A DNA stretch of 64,000 nucleotides from Helopsaltes ochotensis (GCA_013400155.1 VXBM01000537.1:508961-572960); one strand, 5' to 3'; counted from the first letter of the stretch, positions 1-13,857 are shown. Numbers and translations are program-made. Notes: generated from the letters alone by a model not told the origin.

Positions 1-475
1 AGGAAGCTGTAGAGAGTGATTAGGTTTCCCCTGAGCCTCCTTTTGTACAGGCTAAACACCTCCAGCTCCTTCAGTTGCTTCTCACAGGACTTGTGCTCCA
101 GACCCTTTCCCAGCCCCACTGCTCTTCTCTGGACACTCTCCAGCACCTCAACACCTTTCTCATACTGAGCAACCCAGAACTGGACACAGAACGTGATCTG
201 TGGCCTCACTAGTGCTGAGTACAGGAGAACAATTACTACCCTGGTCCTGCTGGCCACACTGTCCGTGGTTTTCTTGGCTACCTGGCACACACTCTTGCCA
301 TTGACCAGCACTCCCAGGTCCTTTTCCACCCAGCAGCTTTCCAGCCACGCTTACCCCAGCCTATGGCACTGCCTGGGGCTGTTGTTGCCCGAGGGCAGGA
401 CCTGGTTTACTGAACCTCATACAATTGGCCTTGGGCCATGGACCTAGCCTGCCCAGATCTCAACTGATCAACCAA
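1..475 (-). mobile_element. CR1 LINE fragment, antisense
   Basis: The + strand reads as the complement of the 3' part of an avian CR1 retrotransposon. Recognisable blocks are the 'cctgagcctcc...caggctaaacacc' segment near 30-60, the 'acactctccagcacctcaa' block near 134-152, and the 'cctcatacaattggcc' block near 414-430. The element continues past the left edge of the window, so its 3' terminus is not seen. It contains many frame breaks, and the short frames over it (for example 193-447) are not host genes. CR1 is the dominant LINE of bird genomes, which is one reason to call the host avian. Confidence 0.85.
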
Positions 476-3400
476 ATCTTAGACAAGAGAGCAGTCCCTT
501 AGGGCTGAATAGTGTATTTCCAGTCTAAGCCGAGATGGATGGGAGGAGCAGCATCACTTTGTGCGGGGATCAAAGTATAGGCTTTATCCTTAGCTCTTGC
601 CCCCTCATTTGTTTTGGAAAAGCTGATATCACTAGCCTACAGAATTGCACCACACTCTCCCCTGCCCTTTTACTGTCAGCCCCCAACAGTGGTAGGCTTC
701 CATAGGAATGGGAGGCACTATTTTTTCTCTGTTCTACTACTATGCTTTTCCTAAGTCACCACTTTGCTTCTAGTAGTGTGGGGAGAATGAAAGTCTTCGT
801 TTCCTTCATTCACCAAGTTGGAGCAGTGTCAATTTAGTTCTCAGACAGCAGGTCACACCAGCCAATAAACAAACCCCAATGATCCCCCGCAGCTTTCACA
901 GGCCTGCACTTTGACATTTGATTTCTGAGACTCCCATTGCAGCTAAAAAAGTCTGTTTACATTTTATTTCTAAGAGCTCTGTATGACATTCAAACTATCC
1001 TGTGTACATACAACATGGGTGGGGAATTTATTTGTTTTTAACATGGCTAGGTATTCATAAGTGTTTAAAGAGTCCCCAGGCCAAGCCCGCAGTGCATGGT
1101 TGCATTTCTAAGTTCCATTTGTTTTTAAAATCCTTCTTGTTCCTATGAAGAAACTAAACACTCTTTTTTACTGCCTAAACCAATTTTTATTTTTGTTTTT
1201 CCAGAGTTCACGAGAAATGGGTTTGCAAATAGCAAGAGAAGTGGTTACAGGATGTGATTATAACCAGCAGCTGAGCATGTCTGGATGGGTTACCACAATC
1301 ATAGTGACACCAACTCCATTGCACTCAAAGGTGAGAGGCCAGCAGGGTTCAGATGTCTGTGCTGTGACAAGACAGGGCCAACAGAACAGTTACAGAACTG
1401 TTTGCTATTTTTTGGTGTGGGTTCTAGAATCTGGTAGGGAGTGGTGCTGCAGTGCAGCTGAAAGCCCCATCCTGAAAGCCAGAGCATTCGGCAGAGATCA
1501 GAGACGGAACACTGCAGACACTGTCTTCCTGCTGTGCCCTTTTGGCTGTGCAGAACAGAAAAAATAGTACTATTTAAGAATTAAACTGTGCATCAAGTCA
1601 GCCTTAGATTACTAGTGAGTGGAGAGGTTACAATACTGGTTTTCACCAGTATGCATTAATATAGTATCTATCAAAATGAAGATGAAAACCTTTTAGCTCT
1701 TAATTACATGTCACATGGGCATTACACAACAGATTTGGTTAACTGAGATCTTGAACAAACTTACAGGCTACAGAAGATGAAAATATATAGAGTTCATTGG
1801 TCAGAGATGTTTAAAGAGTGAGCCTCTTTAATAACTGCCATTCTATTGCATGTATAGAAAACAACATTAGATGGATCCATGCAGTGCTCTCTTAACAGAA
1901 AATAGCATGGCTTTCCTCTGGGATTGGTACAGGAATAGAAATAAATCAAAGAAAAATTACTCTAGGAAGATACAGAATGGTATTCTTGAGTAAAGACACC
2001 TAAATATGACACCAACAAAGCAGCATTCAATACACTTTAAATTGGCTTAATACAAGAAACTGTGTGATGTCTCACAGATACGATACACATGATGCAAGCT
2101 TCTATTATTTTGGTTAACAGAGTGCATCTGGAAGGCCCTCAAGATCTGAGAAGTTTTCATGGACATAACTTGTTTATTTCTTTTTTTTTGAAAATACTTT
2201 TTCCTGATGGTAGACAAAGGGAGAAGAAACACACATATTCTTTCACCATGTAAAATAAAAAGTAAAAATAGTTTGTAATGTTAAAGATAATGTTAATATG
2301 CTTTTAAGTAATAAGAAGAATCAGTCATTGTCTTCCTCTTGGATGAGTGAGAAAAAGAAAGCCTTGATGATTTTGAGGAAGTGTTTGGAAAACACAAGCT
2401 ACATAAACACTGGAATCTTATGTCATGAGCAGACTGTCCCTTCTCCCCATACTACTATAAGATAATGTGCTAGGGCCAGACCCTTGGTCACTGTAAGAGA
2501 CAGTGTTTTTCTGAAGCTTATGGAACATCCTAGGAGCTGTCCTGACTTAAATCTACAAAGGATCTCACCTAATATATTACAAAATATAATGGGGCTGATG
2601 TAAAGGGGACATACATCTCTAACCTTATTGATCATCTGTGTGTTTGGCAGCAGCAAAGTGACCTCAAGAAATGTTGTTGCAAAGCAAAGATACAGGTGAC
2701 ATTTGTTGCTAGGGCAGTTTCAAATGAAACAATGGGCTGAGAGTTACATAGCAAAAAATTATTTGGTATCTCCTCTTAATAAAATCCCTGGACTTCTTGC
2801 ACCCAATGTCTGTGAGATTTGTCTCCTTTAGTAACTAGAATGGAGAAGCACAGCCTGATTCATTCCACTTTATCTATAGTTATGTATGTGGCCTTTATTA
2901 CTGCTCTGTCTTGAGCCTGATCTGAAAAGTGATCCTGAACTGAAAAATGGTACTATAAATCCAGAACAGCTCCACAGATAGGGTTAGAGATGGACAGAGT
3001 ACTCTGAGTATAAGCCGTTGCATTTTCACTCTCAAATTGTTTAAAAGTAATTATTTATTTCCTTCTATAAAGAAGGTATTTTATCTAATATTTGATAGAG
3101 CTCACTGCTTACTAGAATCCAAACATGAAAGAGGCAGCTATCTAATGTAGTTAGAACAACAATTTTTCTGGCTATTCTTGTTCTGTCAGGAAAATTTATC
3201 TGGACAGAATTTAAGAACTTTTGCACACTTTTAGGATCCCTCAGAATCAGGCCTAATGAAGCAGCAGATCTGATGACACTCATTAAGTATCCATATCCCA
3301 CCACAGTACACAATGGTCTTTATATCAGCAAAGCAGGCACTAGACCATGCACGCAGAGATATGCTTTTGAAAGGAAAGCCTGGTAAAAGCCATGAAGTAC

Positions 3401-6044
3401 CACTGAAATTATAATATTACAGAGCACTGCAATTCAAAACAATTTTAAAAAGATGTGGCATATAGTAAGGAAGTCTCTCAAAAACATAAAGTTGTCAATT
3501 CCTACAAAAAATTAAAAAACAAACAACAACAACCATTATTTTATTTTTTCCTTTAGCTCTTTATTTTCAATATTATAGCTGATTTAGTTCAGCCTTAGGT
3601 TTACCATTTTTGTTACATATCTGAGCAGATACTAAGACTGTTTAGGAATTGTAGTACATGCACCTGAAGAAACAAGGCAGTCTTTATGGGGCTGGATCAA
3701 TGGGCTTCCTCTCTCCTCTCTTGTAAGCCAAAGCATAATTTGTTGCTTCTTAACTTTTTGTTAGAAAGTAAATTTGATGGGTTCTTATAGTGCCCACATC
3801 AGGTTTCTGGTCTCACTAAGACTACACAAGAGTTTTGCTCTTATACAAGAGCAGTGTAGCTCAGAGACCTTCATACTGTTTGGAAGCCAGATACAAAGTC
3901 TTACATATGTGCATAGATCAGAATGCAAAATGGTGTTTCCCAACTGGTGCCCTTTTGTGCCTTGAGTAGGAGCAGAGTGGTTGCAGCTTCATGTATCCCC
4001 ATGCACAGAGGTATTAAAAATCATGCCTGAACACCTCAACATTCATCTGACAAATGCAAAATCCACTAAAATCACTAAAAGGTTTTCAATTGACTTTACC
4101 AGTTTTGGTTTCAGTCCAGTAAGGCAATTGCATTTATAATTTTTGTAGAACCATACGGTCTAAGTTACAAAAAAAAGTGTCTTATTTTTATTAGATCCAT
4201 AGTAAAAAAATGCAAAATCAGATGGAGAACTCATATTCGAATGACAAGCTGAATATACCATTCTGTTCCCTGTCTCTGAGAGAAAATAAATTGGTATGTT
4301 CATTGGCAAGGTGACAGCTGGCCAAACTCATGCATAACTTCAAGTCCAAAACCACTGGCTCACAGTGACTTTGCCTTTGCACTTGGAATGCCATATATCT
4401 CACCAGTGGGTAACAGAGAAGCAAATGGCAAGGTGGTCAGCATTGGAACTGGAGTGGCAATTTTAGGAGAACAAGCTCAAGATGGACATTGGGACAGTAT
4501 CCTACACTGCACCTGCTCTGCAATATAACAGGACTGTTGAGTGGAAATGCATGTCAAAACTGTCTTGGCATTAGAAAACTGTGCTGGAAAAATCTGGCCT
4601 TGAATTTTAAAGTCAAAGGAAATGGAGATGCATGAACAGGCCAGAAGGCAGCACAACTGACCAAGACTTGAGACAGTTTTACATACATAGTGTGAATATC
4701 ACACATGATGTGAGTACACAGTTATCCTGCACAGATACCATCAGACACTTTCAAGAGTTATGGTTACGTCAATAGACTAATACCCTCATCTCCCAAAACC
4801 GCATTACAGATCAGCACCATTTTCCTCGTACTTTGCAGCCCACCAAGACACTTGGAACCTGAAATATGGATCCACAACATAGTCATTATAAACATAATAT
4901 GGATGATGACATTTCCTACTCCATAAAATCCACTGCTCTATGACTACTCAAGCGTTCATTTGGTCATGTGCTCTTGGGGAATCAAAGAATCTCCCAGATC
5001 CCAGATTATTTAACACCCTGGGCAGTTCTTGTGCCAGTGACTGCCACCAACCAGTCACCTTTATTAGCCACACTTGAAATTGTCCCTCTAGAAACGTGTA
5101 GAAACTTGATATTATTCTATGCAGGTAAAGCAAAAGGAAATTGTTGTCTTGTTTAAAACATCTTTCAGCCTAAGAATAAGAGTCATGATTTTAGGATAAA
5201 ATGAGTACCTCAGTAAACCACTGTTTTCATATTTGCAGAAGCAAGGGGTTTTTATAATGACAAGAAAGATCATGTTGAGTTAAGCTTGTGAAACAAATAA
5301 CACACCTTGTGAAATAAATAACACTTTTTTTTTCTTAGTCAAAAAATGAAAATTTAAAAGATTTCACAACTTATTCACCTTGTAATCCTGTCTTGGTCCT
5401 GTTGGTGCCTTTATGGTTTTTGGCTGGACCTTGCTACCAGCTATTTTTATATAAATATTACTACTCTGCTAGGGCAAATACTTAAAACTGCTTTTAAAGA
5501 TATCTTCAAAAAAATTATGATTTTAGAAAGCTCCTTAGAGGTTTGTCAAGCTGCAAGACAGCTGGAGCTATTTCTATGCCATTTTCTCTGTGTTTCAAGA
5601 CAGTGAATTTTTGTGTGGCAAGTGAAATTTTCAGTGATTTTTGGAAAGAGATAGAGGAGGAACATCTTAGATGAATCAATGATCAAAATTAGTTGGAGAC
5701 CTCTTATCTTTCATATTCATGTCAACTGAGAGACCATGTGATACGTACAAGATGGCTTTTTCATGTCAGGTTTGAGAGGTAAACTGGTATGTGAGTAACA
5801 TATACATCCATGGCAATGTCTTAGAACACTCAAGACTATGACTGGGCTCCTACAAGATACATTGCACTCATTCGGCAGTTTTCTCCTTGACTTGGAAAGA
5901 AAAATTCAACTCCTTCAAACTTCTGCCTTTTCCTCCAGTGCTTGTTTCCCTATGGAAGGCAGAGAAGGGACTGAATGAAAGTGAACTAGCAGATCCTGTA
6001 GGTCTTCAATGTCCTTCCCAGAAATGTAATTTCTTCTGTAAATT
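476..6044. other. Intergenic DNA, no recognised gene
   Basis: AT-rich single-copy-looking DNA with no recognisable protein homology. The longest frame is 1145-1567 (140 codons, plus). It overlaps a well-formed but unrecognised candidate exon at 1205-1330, described in the findings. A near-exact short direct duplication of 'gtgaaa(c/t)aaataacac' is visible near 5290-5325. No RNA gene was seen. Confidence 0.5.
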
Positions 6045-6910
6045 CATCTTTTGGTGCTCTTGTTGGCAAGTAAGAAGGGAAGAGTGGATGATACCCCAGA
6101 GTGCTGTACAGCCCTTCAGAGGGCCCTGAACAGGCTGGAAAGATGGACAGGAAAGAACAGTTTGAAATTACAAGGGCAAATGCAGGGTTCTGCACCCGGG
6201 GAAGAACAACCCTGGGTACCAGCGCAGGCTGGGGCCCAACCTGCTGGAAAGCAGCCCTGTGAAGAAGGACCTGGGGGTCCTGGTGGACAACAAACTGTCC
6301 ATGAGCCAGCAGTGCCTTTGGAAAAACACTGCCAGAAGGTCAAGAGAGGTGGTCCTGCACTGCTACTCAGCTCTAGTGAGGTCTCACCTGGAGTCTGTGC
6401 TCAGTTCTGGTCTCTGGAGCACAACAGAGACATGGAGCTCCTGGAGTGGGTCGAGCAGAGACCTGCAAAGGTGATGAAGGTACTGGAGCATCTCTGTTAT
6501 GAGGAAAGGCTAAGAGAATCAATCCTGTTAAACCTCAAGAAAGCATAACTGAGAGGGGACATCATCAGGGAGAGGTCAGAGGAGGGACCAGGACCAGGAC
6601 CAGGACCAGGACCAGGACCAGGCTCTGCTCAGTGGTGCCGAACAATAGGACAAGAGGCAATGGGCAGAAACTGATGTACAGGAAGTTCCACCTGAACATG
6701 AGGAAGAACTTCTTTACTGTGCAGTGACCGACCACTGGAACAGATTGCCCAGAGAGGCTGTGGTGTCTCCCTCTCTGGAGATACCCATTTGTTTGGACAC
6801 AATCCTGTGCCATGTGGTCTGGGATGGCCCTGCTTGGGATGGGGGGTTGGAACAGATGACCCACAGTGGTCTTTCCAACCTGACCCAACTTGTGATCCTG
6901 TGATTCTGAA
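6045..6910 (+). mobile_element. CR1 LINE 3' portion, sense
   Basis: This is a long CR1 copy in the + orientation. It includes the degenerate end of the reverse-transcriptase ORF ('ctgggggtcctggtggacaa' near 6271) followed by the 3' UTR. It ends near 6907 in the characteristic CR1 tail 'gatcctgtgattctga', without a poly-A tail. Several frames are open for short distances (6051-6548 for 165 codons) but no intact ORF2 remains. A GGACCA hexamer array lies inside it. The copy is truncated at its 5' end, as most CR1 insertions are. Confidence 0.85.
6585..6622. repeat. GGACCA hexanucleotide microsatellite
   Basis: Six uninterrupted copies of GGACCA plus two bases, lying inside the CR1 copy at 6045-6910. 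Likely replication slippage within the element and a candidate length polymorphism. Confidence 0.9.
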
Positions 6911-9900
6911 ATCCTGGTCACAAATGTAGGAAAAATACCTTGGGAAATTATATCCTAAGCAGGAGTTATACACCAGTCTTGTGAAGTTAACAGTTGAGAG
7001 TATGGGGAGATGATACATATTATATTAAATAGAAAAACAGTGAAAGACAATCTTTGGATTAAGTTCCGTTTGAGAGCAGCAGAAGGACTGAAATGGGAAA
7101 ACAAATATGAAGATGGTGCCCTGATCTCAAAGCATTGTGGATTATTCATTTTTCTTTATATCATCATCATCATCAACAGAAAAGACAGAAAAAACATCTT
7201 TTTCCAATACATTCCACACTTACAAATATTAGATATTTAATATTTGTTGCATGTAAACTTTATGAGTGTCTAAAGCAATATCAAGTTTGTAAAAATGCAC
7301 ATTTCTTCCTTCTGCTGCTTTTCATTGCATTTACCACAGGTCCAAAGAACTGGATTGGCAAGAGAAGAACTTACTCTGCTAAATCTCCAGGAATAAACCT
7401 GGGAATTATTGACTTATCTGAGATGAAAAGGTGAGAGAGATGTATAAAAATATATAAAAGTGCTTATATTCTTAGGTGAGAAGTTTTTTTAATTTTGGTC
7501 TTTGTGCTGCTGTTTCTTCATGAGTTGAATAAAGGACACTATAAAGAGTGTCTGAGTTCAAAACAATGCTTTCCCCACATTACCAAAACACAGCCAAGGA
7601 AGACAAAAGGAGAAGTAAAACAAGGTTATTAAAACAGGAACCTACAAATCCACAAACAAGTCTGACAGATAGAATAACTAAATAGCTTTCTCATAACAAG
7701 TGTCAGGTTTGGCTCTTACAAGCTATTACACGTATTGCTGGGCCTCATTTCCAAGGGGCTCCTTTGCTTGAGAATCTTCCAATATTATAGATAAATTTAC
7801 TCTGATTGAATTGTCTTTGGAGCTTTGGACATCTGTAGCACACTGACACCCTAATCTATGACCAAAGAACTGTCAAATTTTTTGCTACATGAGTCAGAAA
7901 AAGTAATATTTACCAAAAGAAACTAAAGGGTTACATTTTGGGATTTGAACACATAGACTACAACATCCATTTGGAGTGCTGGCACAAATGAATGATTGTG
8001 TTCACTCCTAATCACATTTATTTTAAATTTTAAACAAAGTAACAAAGTTGGCCCACAAACAGAACACCTGTTGTTTATTCCGTGTAATCCTATTGTTTTA
8101 ACAGTGTTATGCATACTAATTATAGATTATTATAAATTATAAATATAGATTATCTTAATTATAAATACACTGCAAAGTGTGACTAATAAAAAATGTATAG
8201 TGTGTTAGGCAAGAACCTGTGACAAAATGATAAGTACTTATGTGGCATAAAGAAAAAGTGAAAATGAGTGAGGGCAAAAGTGAGGCAACAATAAGGAATG
8301 GAATGGTTTATACTGGCCAGATGACTTCAGGGCTATGACCACTATTTTGCTTGTCACTCATCATCTTCCCATTCCCTGCTTTCATTCTCAGCATTTACTT
8401 CTGGCATGCTTGGAAGTCTGGGACACAACGAGGCCTTTCTATGTTATCTCTTGGTCTCTGTGTGTAGAACTACAGGCCTTGGCTGTGGTTTGTAGGTACT
8501 GATGGAGTACAACTCATGAAATGTATTTAATACAACCATCCTGAAATGTCATAGGAAGCGAAGTGATAGAGGGACTGAAAAACAGCCCAGAATGCAGGAG
8601 GAGGCAACGAGGTTACGAGAAAGAGCTGACAGGATGTGAATGAAATTTGTAAAGACTATCTTCTCTGCAGCACAGTCATTGCTTGCAGATGCTCCTGTGT
8701 GCTTTCTGGCAATGCTACAGCCAGTCCATATGAGGGACAACAGAGGACAGAAAGAATCTGAGCCTTTGGAGAGGTTGATGGACTTAAAACTGTCAGTTTG
8801 GGTAATAAATATATGTAAAATATTTATTGATGTAACAAGAGAATCTGATGCTGTTTGTTCAGTCCTGTTTTTTTTCAGCATTTAATACATCTCCATGTGT
8901 AGTATGTCTCTGATGCATAGTTGTTTCTTTATTAAGACATGAGTAAAGGGCAGGCAGGGATTTTTTTTGTGTTCCTTCCCCTAAATGAATTAAATCAGGG
9001 CTTCACAGACTATCTTATGGAAAATATAGAGATACGAAGAGCCTTGAAGGATCAGTGCAGATCCAGATCTAAAATAAGTAGATGGTGTCAGAAGCTAAGA
9101 ACCTAATAGGATGAACTCATCCCTTCACTGTTTCAAGGTAGTTTAAATTTACATAAAACTTTATGTGTTTCCTAATAATATCTTAAGGAAGAAGCCCTAC
9201 CAACTCAGCAGGAAAACAAGTTTCCATGACACTTGCCCTTTGAGTTTGTTAGGCAGCCTGAACTTCCTAACTTGTTCAGATGTATATTGGCTGAGGAGTA
9301 TCATAAACAGGTCTACCCAGGACACTCTATTTAGTTAAGCCAGAAAAAAACAGTTTATGTTGAAGAGTTATGGCTTTAAGTGAGATATTGTCATGTGCAC
9401 TCTATGCACATCTATGGCATTTTGTAAGTTAGGCAATTATTTATTGTAAAGATTAGCAGAAGCAACAAATATATTAATTTATGAAAACATCACTGGTTTC
9501 TAATTTAATAATAAGATACAAATTACCACTGATTTTTTGTTATTGCTATAAAACTAAATGTAACTTGCTAAATTAAATTTTGCTGGTTTTAAGTGATATT
9601 ACATTTATGACGTTTAATTTTGAAAGCTAGTAAGTAATATTCCTTCCATTTTCCAAGAATTTATGAAGTCACTAAAGTCAATAAAAAAGATGTTTTCTTC
9701 TATGTAATTCTATTTAACACATATGCAGATTGTTTTAACTCTTAATCAGTACCTCATAGAAATTAATACCAGCATGGTAAAATAAACAGAGTGACTTTGG
9801 CATACTGGAAGGACCTTAATAGGTCAAAAGTTTACACTATTCTTTGAGAAGAACCTATGAAAAACTCCTGAAAAAAAAAAAATCTATAGTGGATGATTAA

Positions 9901-12900
9901 CAAATTGACACAATGCTGCATATCTGGAATTTGTGTTTTAAGAAATGCTGACTAAATGCTGACTACTTAAAAAAAAAAAAGGGAGAACACCAAAATTTTT
10001 AAAGCTTTATTTAATGAGAAAAGAATCCATTCTTCATAATTATGAAAATGTTCAGATTCCAAATGTCTTGATCTGCCCCCTACACTCTTGTCATAAAAAT
10101 AATTTTAAAGGTATAAAATATCCCATTTCAACACGAGATGCTCCCATTTGTACACTTCTACCTCAAATTAATTTACACTCCTCTTTCAAGTGAAGACATG
10201 CTCCAAGGCAAAGATGAGGCTCTTTTACCATCATGAATCACAGTGGAAAAACCTGATAACATCAATGTCCAGACTCTTCTGCTACCCAGTCCTTCCATCT
10301 GCTCGTTTAACTGCCCACAAACAAAGGTTTCCTTGCTTCTACCAAATAGTTTTGGGGTAAACATCCTGTTTTAGGTCCTTCCACAGTGATTTACTGTAAA
10401 ATCAAGTGTTGAAAACAGGGATTTATTTTTAACTATGAATTAGTAATGGTCTAGATGCCTACTAAACACACTTAGTTTCTTAGAGAGTCCTGACTTGCCA
10501 CCTTTGAAATTTACAAAAAACCCCATGAAGTTCTGTTACACTGGACCCCCAAAACCTGAAAGGGAGGTTATGGCCATGCTTGAAAATTTGGTGCTTTGCA
10601 TTTTTATCTAAATTTTATCTTTTATCTTTATGTATTTTATCTTTTCAAGGAAAAGCGGTGACTCTTGATTTCGGCACTTGTAAATCACATGTTGATATAC
10701 CAGGCTAAGGTAGTTGCAAGATGAATCATGTTGATCCTTTCAGATGCAGAGCTTTTAGAGGGGTCTGAGTACACAGAAGTATGAGACACACTCTCTCCTG
10801 CCTTCCCAGGACATCATTCATTGCATCCCTATTGCTGTATGCACATGCATTGACTCTTAAGGAAGAGAGGTGAGGGGAAAATTCTCTGTGTTGTATCCCT
10901 TTGCTTCACTGAGTAAGAAACGATGTGGACTGGAGTCTGATTCCTTCCCAGAGTTACAGAACAAGAGCAAGAATGGAATATTCCACCTGAACACAGGGAT
11001 AGTATATCCAAAATCACATGCTGGCTTAGTTAGCATCTAATAATAGGAGGAGATAATGAAGGAAAACTGCCTCCACCACCACTAGACTCCTGGGTTTATG
11101 GACTTCTGAAAGACTGTGTCTCAGTCCTCATCAACAAGTATTTACAGCCACTGGAAAAGAAGGCGCATGATGGATATTTTACACATCTAGATATTCTCAA
11201 AAACAAAACAAAAATCTCTTCACTGGTATAGAGATGGCTCTGAGGCTGAATCCAATTGCAGACCACTGATTTAAACCAAATCCAGACAGAACAAGTTTCA
11301 GGTGAGGACAAGGAGAAGCAGTTGGATGAACATGCAGACAAGAGGTATTGTTAGTAACTGTGCTTTTCTGGTACAACAGAGTCCTCCATGATAAAGGTAA
11401 TTTTTTTTTGTCTATAAGACGATGATGTATCTCACAAGCTGGTTTGAGACAGGCACAAAACTCAGCAACAGTCTAACCTCCCAAAACTCAGCACTGTCAA
11501 AAGTTCATGTAACTCTTCACTCATCTTGCCATCTCCCAGATCAATGAACATCAAAGCATACATTTATCTTTTAAACAAAATTCTAAGCTTTAATTCTATA
11601 TACTCCACTAAAATGCTTCTCGCTCTGGACAGAGGTTGCATTAACAAATGTGTGCCAAGTTGTACTAATTTTAATCAGTATGATACTGGAAAACAACAGG
11701 GACTACGCCAATGAAGAGAATGTAAAAATCTTACCAGTGAGAAACAACTTGGGAGTCATGTTGCTATTTAGAGGGAATTCACTAGACTTGTGGTGAATTA
11801 CCTTTGTTGGTAGGATTTTCAGGAAGAGCACCTCTCCATATATCCAGAACTGAATATCCTGCTCCATCACAGCAGAAGGCAAGTTGACAACTTGCATGGC
11901 TGCAGAGATAATCTCCCAAAACTGTAATTAAAATTACAAAATCTATCTGAATCTTATAACTGCCTGAAACTGAGCAGTATCAACTTCAGTGTTCCAATCA
12001 TTTTGGCCTCAATATGTCCAACTACAACTTAATCACACAATACTTTGGGTAGATAGGCATATGTGAGAAGACAAACTACAGTGGTTATTATGAGTACTGC
12101 CAGAAAAGAAAGTCAGAGGAAAGAAATGGGGGAGCGAAAGAAGGGAGGAAGGAGATCAAGTGAGAAGAAAAACAGAAATTGTAATGAATTTGATGACAGC
12201 ACACTACAAACCACAATTAGTTGGAGTGTATACAAAAGACAAGCTTTCCTTTCTCCACCCTTGGCTGTGATCTGCTTGCCTCTTATGCCAACGACTGAGC
12301 AGTCCATGTGCCTTTTGGGCAAATATGGACTCCAGGGTTCATTCTCTGCCCTGTGAACTGCAGTTTCACAGTGCACTACAGTTACTGACCCTGCCAGGAA
12401 TTCCTGCCGTGAGTCCGGCACTTCTCCCACATGTACTGCAATTCCTCTGTCTCTGCAAAGGCAGGCTGATAAGAGTGTGAGACAGACATACCACTGGCAT
12501 CCCAATCATGCTTACAAAAGTACTGCTCATCTTTAATTCCTGTAGCCTCAAGCATACTGTCCTGGCAGTGATCACTCTGAAACTTGGATGCTGCCCTTTC
12601 TAAGCAGACCAGGTTTCTGTCTCCTTTCCTCATCCCTGAGGTAGACAAGGCCTGTCCTTTCCACTGTCTCCTGTGAAGTCTTTGATTACTGTCTCCAACT
12701 TCTTCATGAAGTACTTTTAGTTCTTTTACAAGATAGGGGCTCAAACTCCCTTCCTCTGATCTTCTTTCCAAAAGGACTTCATCACCATTTCCTTGTCTCC
12801 TCTCATACCCTAAAATGGTACAGATTTCCTTATTTTCCTATATCAGCATTGTTCCCACAGACAGACAGTTTTTCTTCTCATCTCTTCTGGATTTTCTCCA

Positions 12901-13499
12901 TGTCATAAAATTACAGCATGGAACTCATTGAACAGAGTATCAGTTTTACAGATTCACAAACAGACTGTGTAAACATACATAATTTATATGGACATCAAAC
13001 CCACTGAAAATTATCAAAGTAAACAGCAAAATAAACAAATGAAGATAATTTCCAAACCAAAGCTCGCACAAACCCTCAAGACATAAAACTCTGGTGTTTC
13101 AGGGTTTATACTGATCTCTAACTAACCAAGCTTAGGATGAGACCCGGAGCAGAGGGCAGATAATCCCATGCCTGCTAAAACGAAGTTTCTGCACTTCTTT
13201 TCAGGTTCAAAGATGGGATACTGAATCAAATGGATTTGGTCTTTCATCCCACCAGTGTTTCATTGCTCTGAAGAGATACTTTGGATTTCTTGTTTATCTC
13301 AGTTTTTTCGGGATGGTCAAACTCAAGTGCTTCCTCTTGCCTTCCTCCCCCAGCCCTCCCCATCTCCTCTAATCTCCACAGGGGTTTCTATATTAGTCTG
13401 AGTGGCTGGATGGGTCTCAGCCTCCATCTGGGGGGGATTAAACTTAATTTATCCTCTTAATTCAGCAACAATTTTCTCACCAAATCCTCTTCCTAGGTT
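6911..13499. other. Intergenic DNA upstream of EGFLAM
   Basis: AT-rich sequence with no gene I recognise. It contains A-runs near 9868-9882 and 9967-9980, AT-rich blocks (8100-8170, 9420-9700), and a slippage-type duplication of 'aatgctgact' near 9945-9965. A 91-nt stretch at 7340-7430 is flanked by good splice-like signals. On the minus strand, 12382-12771 is open for 129 codons but matches nothing I recognise. The last 150 bases before the CpG island carry OTX/CRX-type motifs. Confidence 0.5.
13370..13440. promoter_or_regulatory. Candidate OTX/CRX homeobox sites
   Basis: TAATCT at 13370-13375 and GGATTA at 13435-13440 match the core bound by OTX2 and CRX. They lie about 640-710 bp upstream of the EGFLAM start codon, just outside the CpG island. 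Mouse pikachurin was found as an OTX2-dependent photoreceptor transcript, so such sites are expected. Six-base motifs are common by chance, so this is only a candidate. Confidence 0.3.
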
Positions 13500-13820
13500 C
13501 CCCTTCGCCCCAGCAGTTGGCTAGAATTTCGGCCCCGTACCTTCGGGCGGAAAAAAAGGAAGAAACCCTCATCAAATGCCGATGCTCCTTGGGGAGGGCA
13601 GCACTGGGGCTGGGGTCCCGCAGGGCAGAACGGGGCCGAGGGCGGGGGGAGGGCAGGGCCGGGCACGGGTCCCCGCTGAGGAAGAGGTGGCACACTGTCC
13701 CATGGTACGCAGGGGTGGGTCCTGAGCGCCCTCCCCGCGGGCAGGGCCGGGCTGCCCAGCGACCCCGCCGGCACGGGGGTCCCCCGGCAGGGGACGCAGC
13801 GACCCCTCCGGCGGGCGAGC

Positions 13821-13857
13821 NNNNNNNNNNNNNNNNNNNNNNNNNNNNNNNNNNNNN
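13821..13857. other. Assembly gap (37 N)
   Basis: A run of 37 undetermined bases in the GC-richest part of the promoter, about 220 bp upstream of the EGFLAM start codon. GC-rich islands in birds are often poorly sequenced, so the true length of the missing segment may differ from 37. Confidence 1.

Noticed and set aside
1145..1567. 140-codon plus-strand frame as a gene
   Set aside because: The frame as a whole is not recognisable. Only the splice-flanked core is kept, as a low-interest observation.
6051..6548. 165-codon plus-strand frame
   Set aside because: It lies entirely inside a CR1 copy and is a remnant of that element, not a host gene.
12113..12771. Two minus-strand frames of about 130 codons upstream of the gene
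   Set aside because: They overlap in different frames and neither gives a recognisable domain. A decayed element is possible but cannot be supported.
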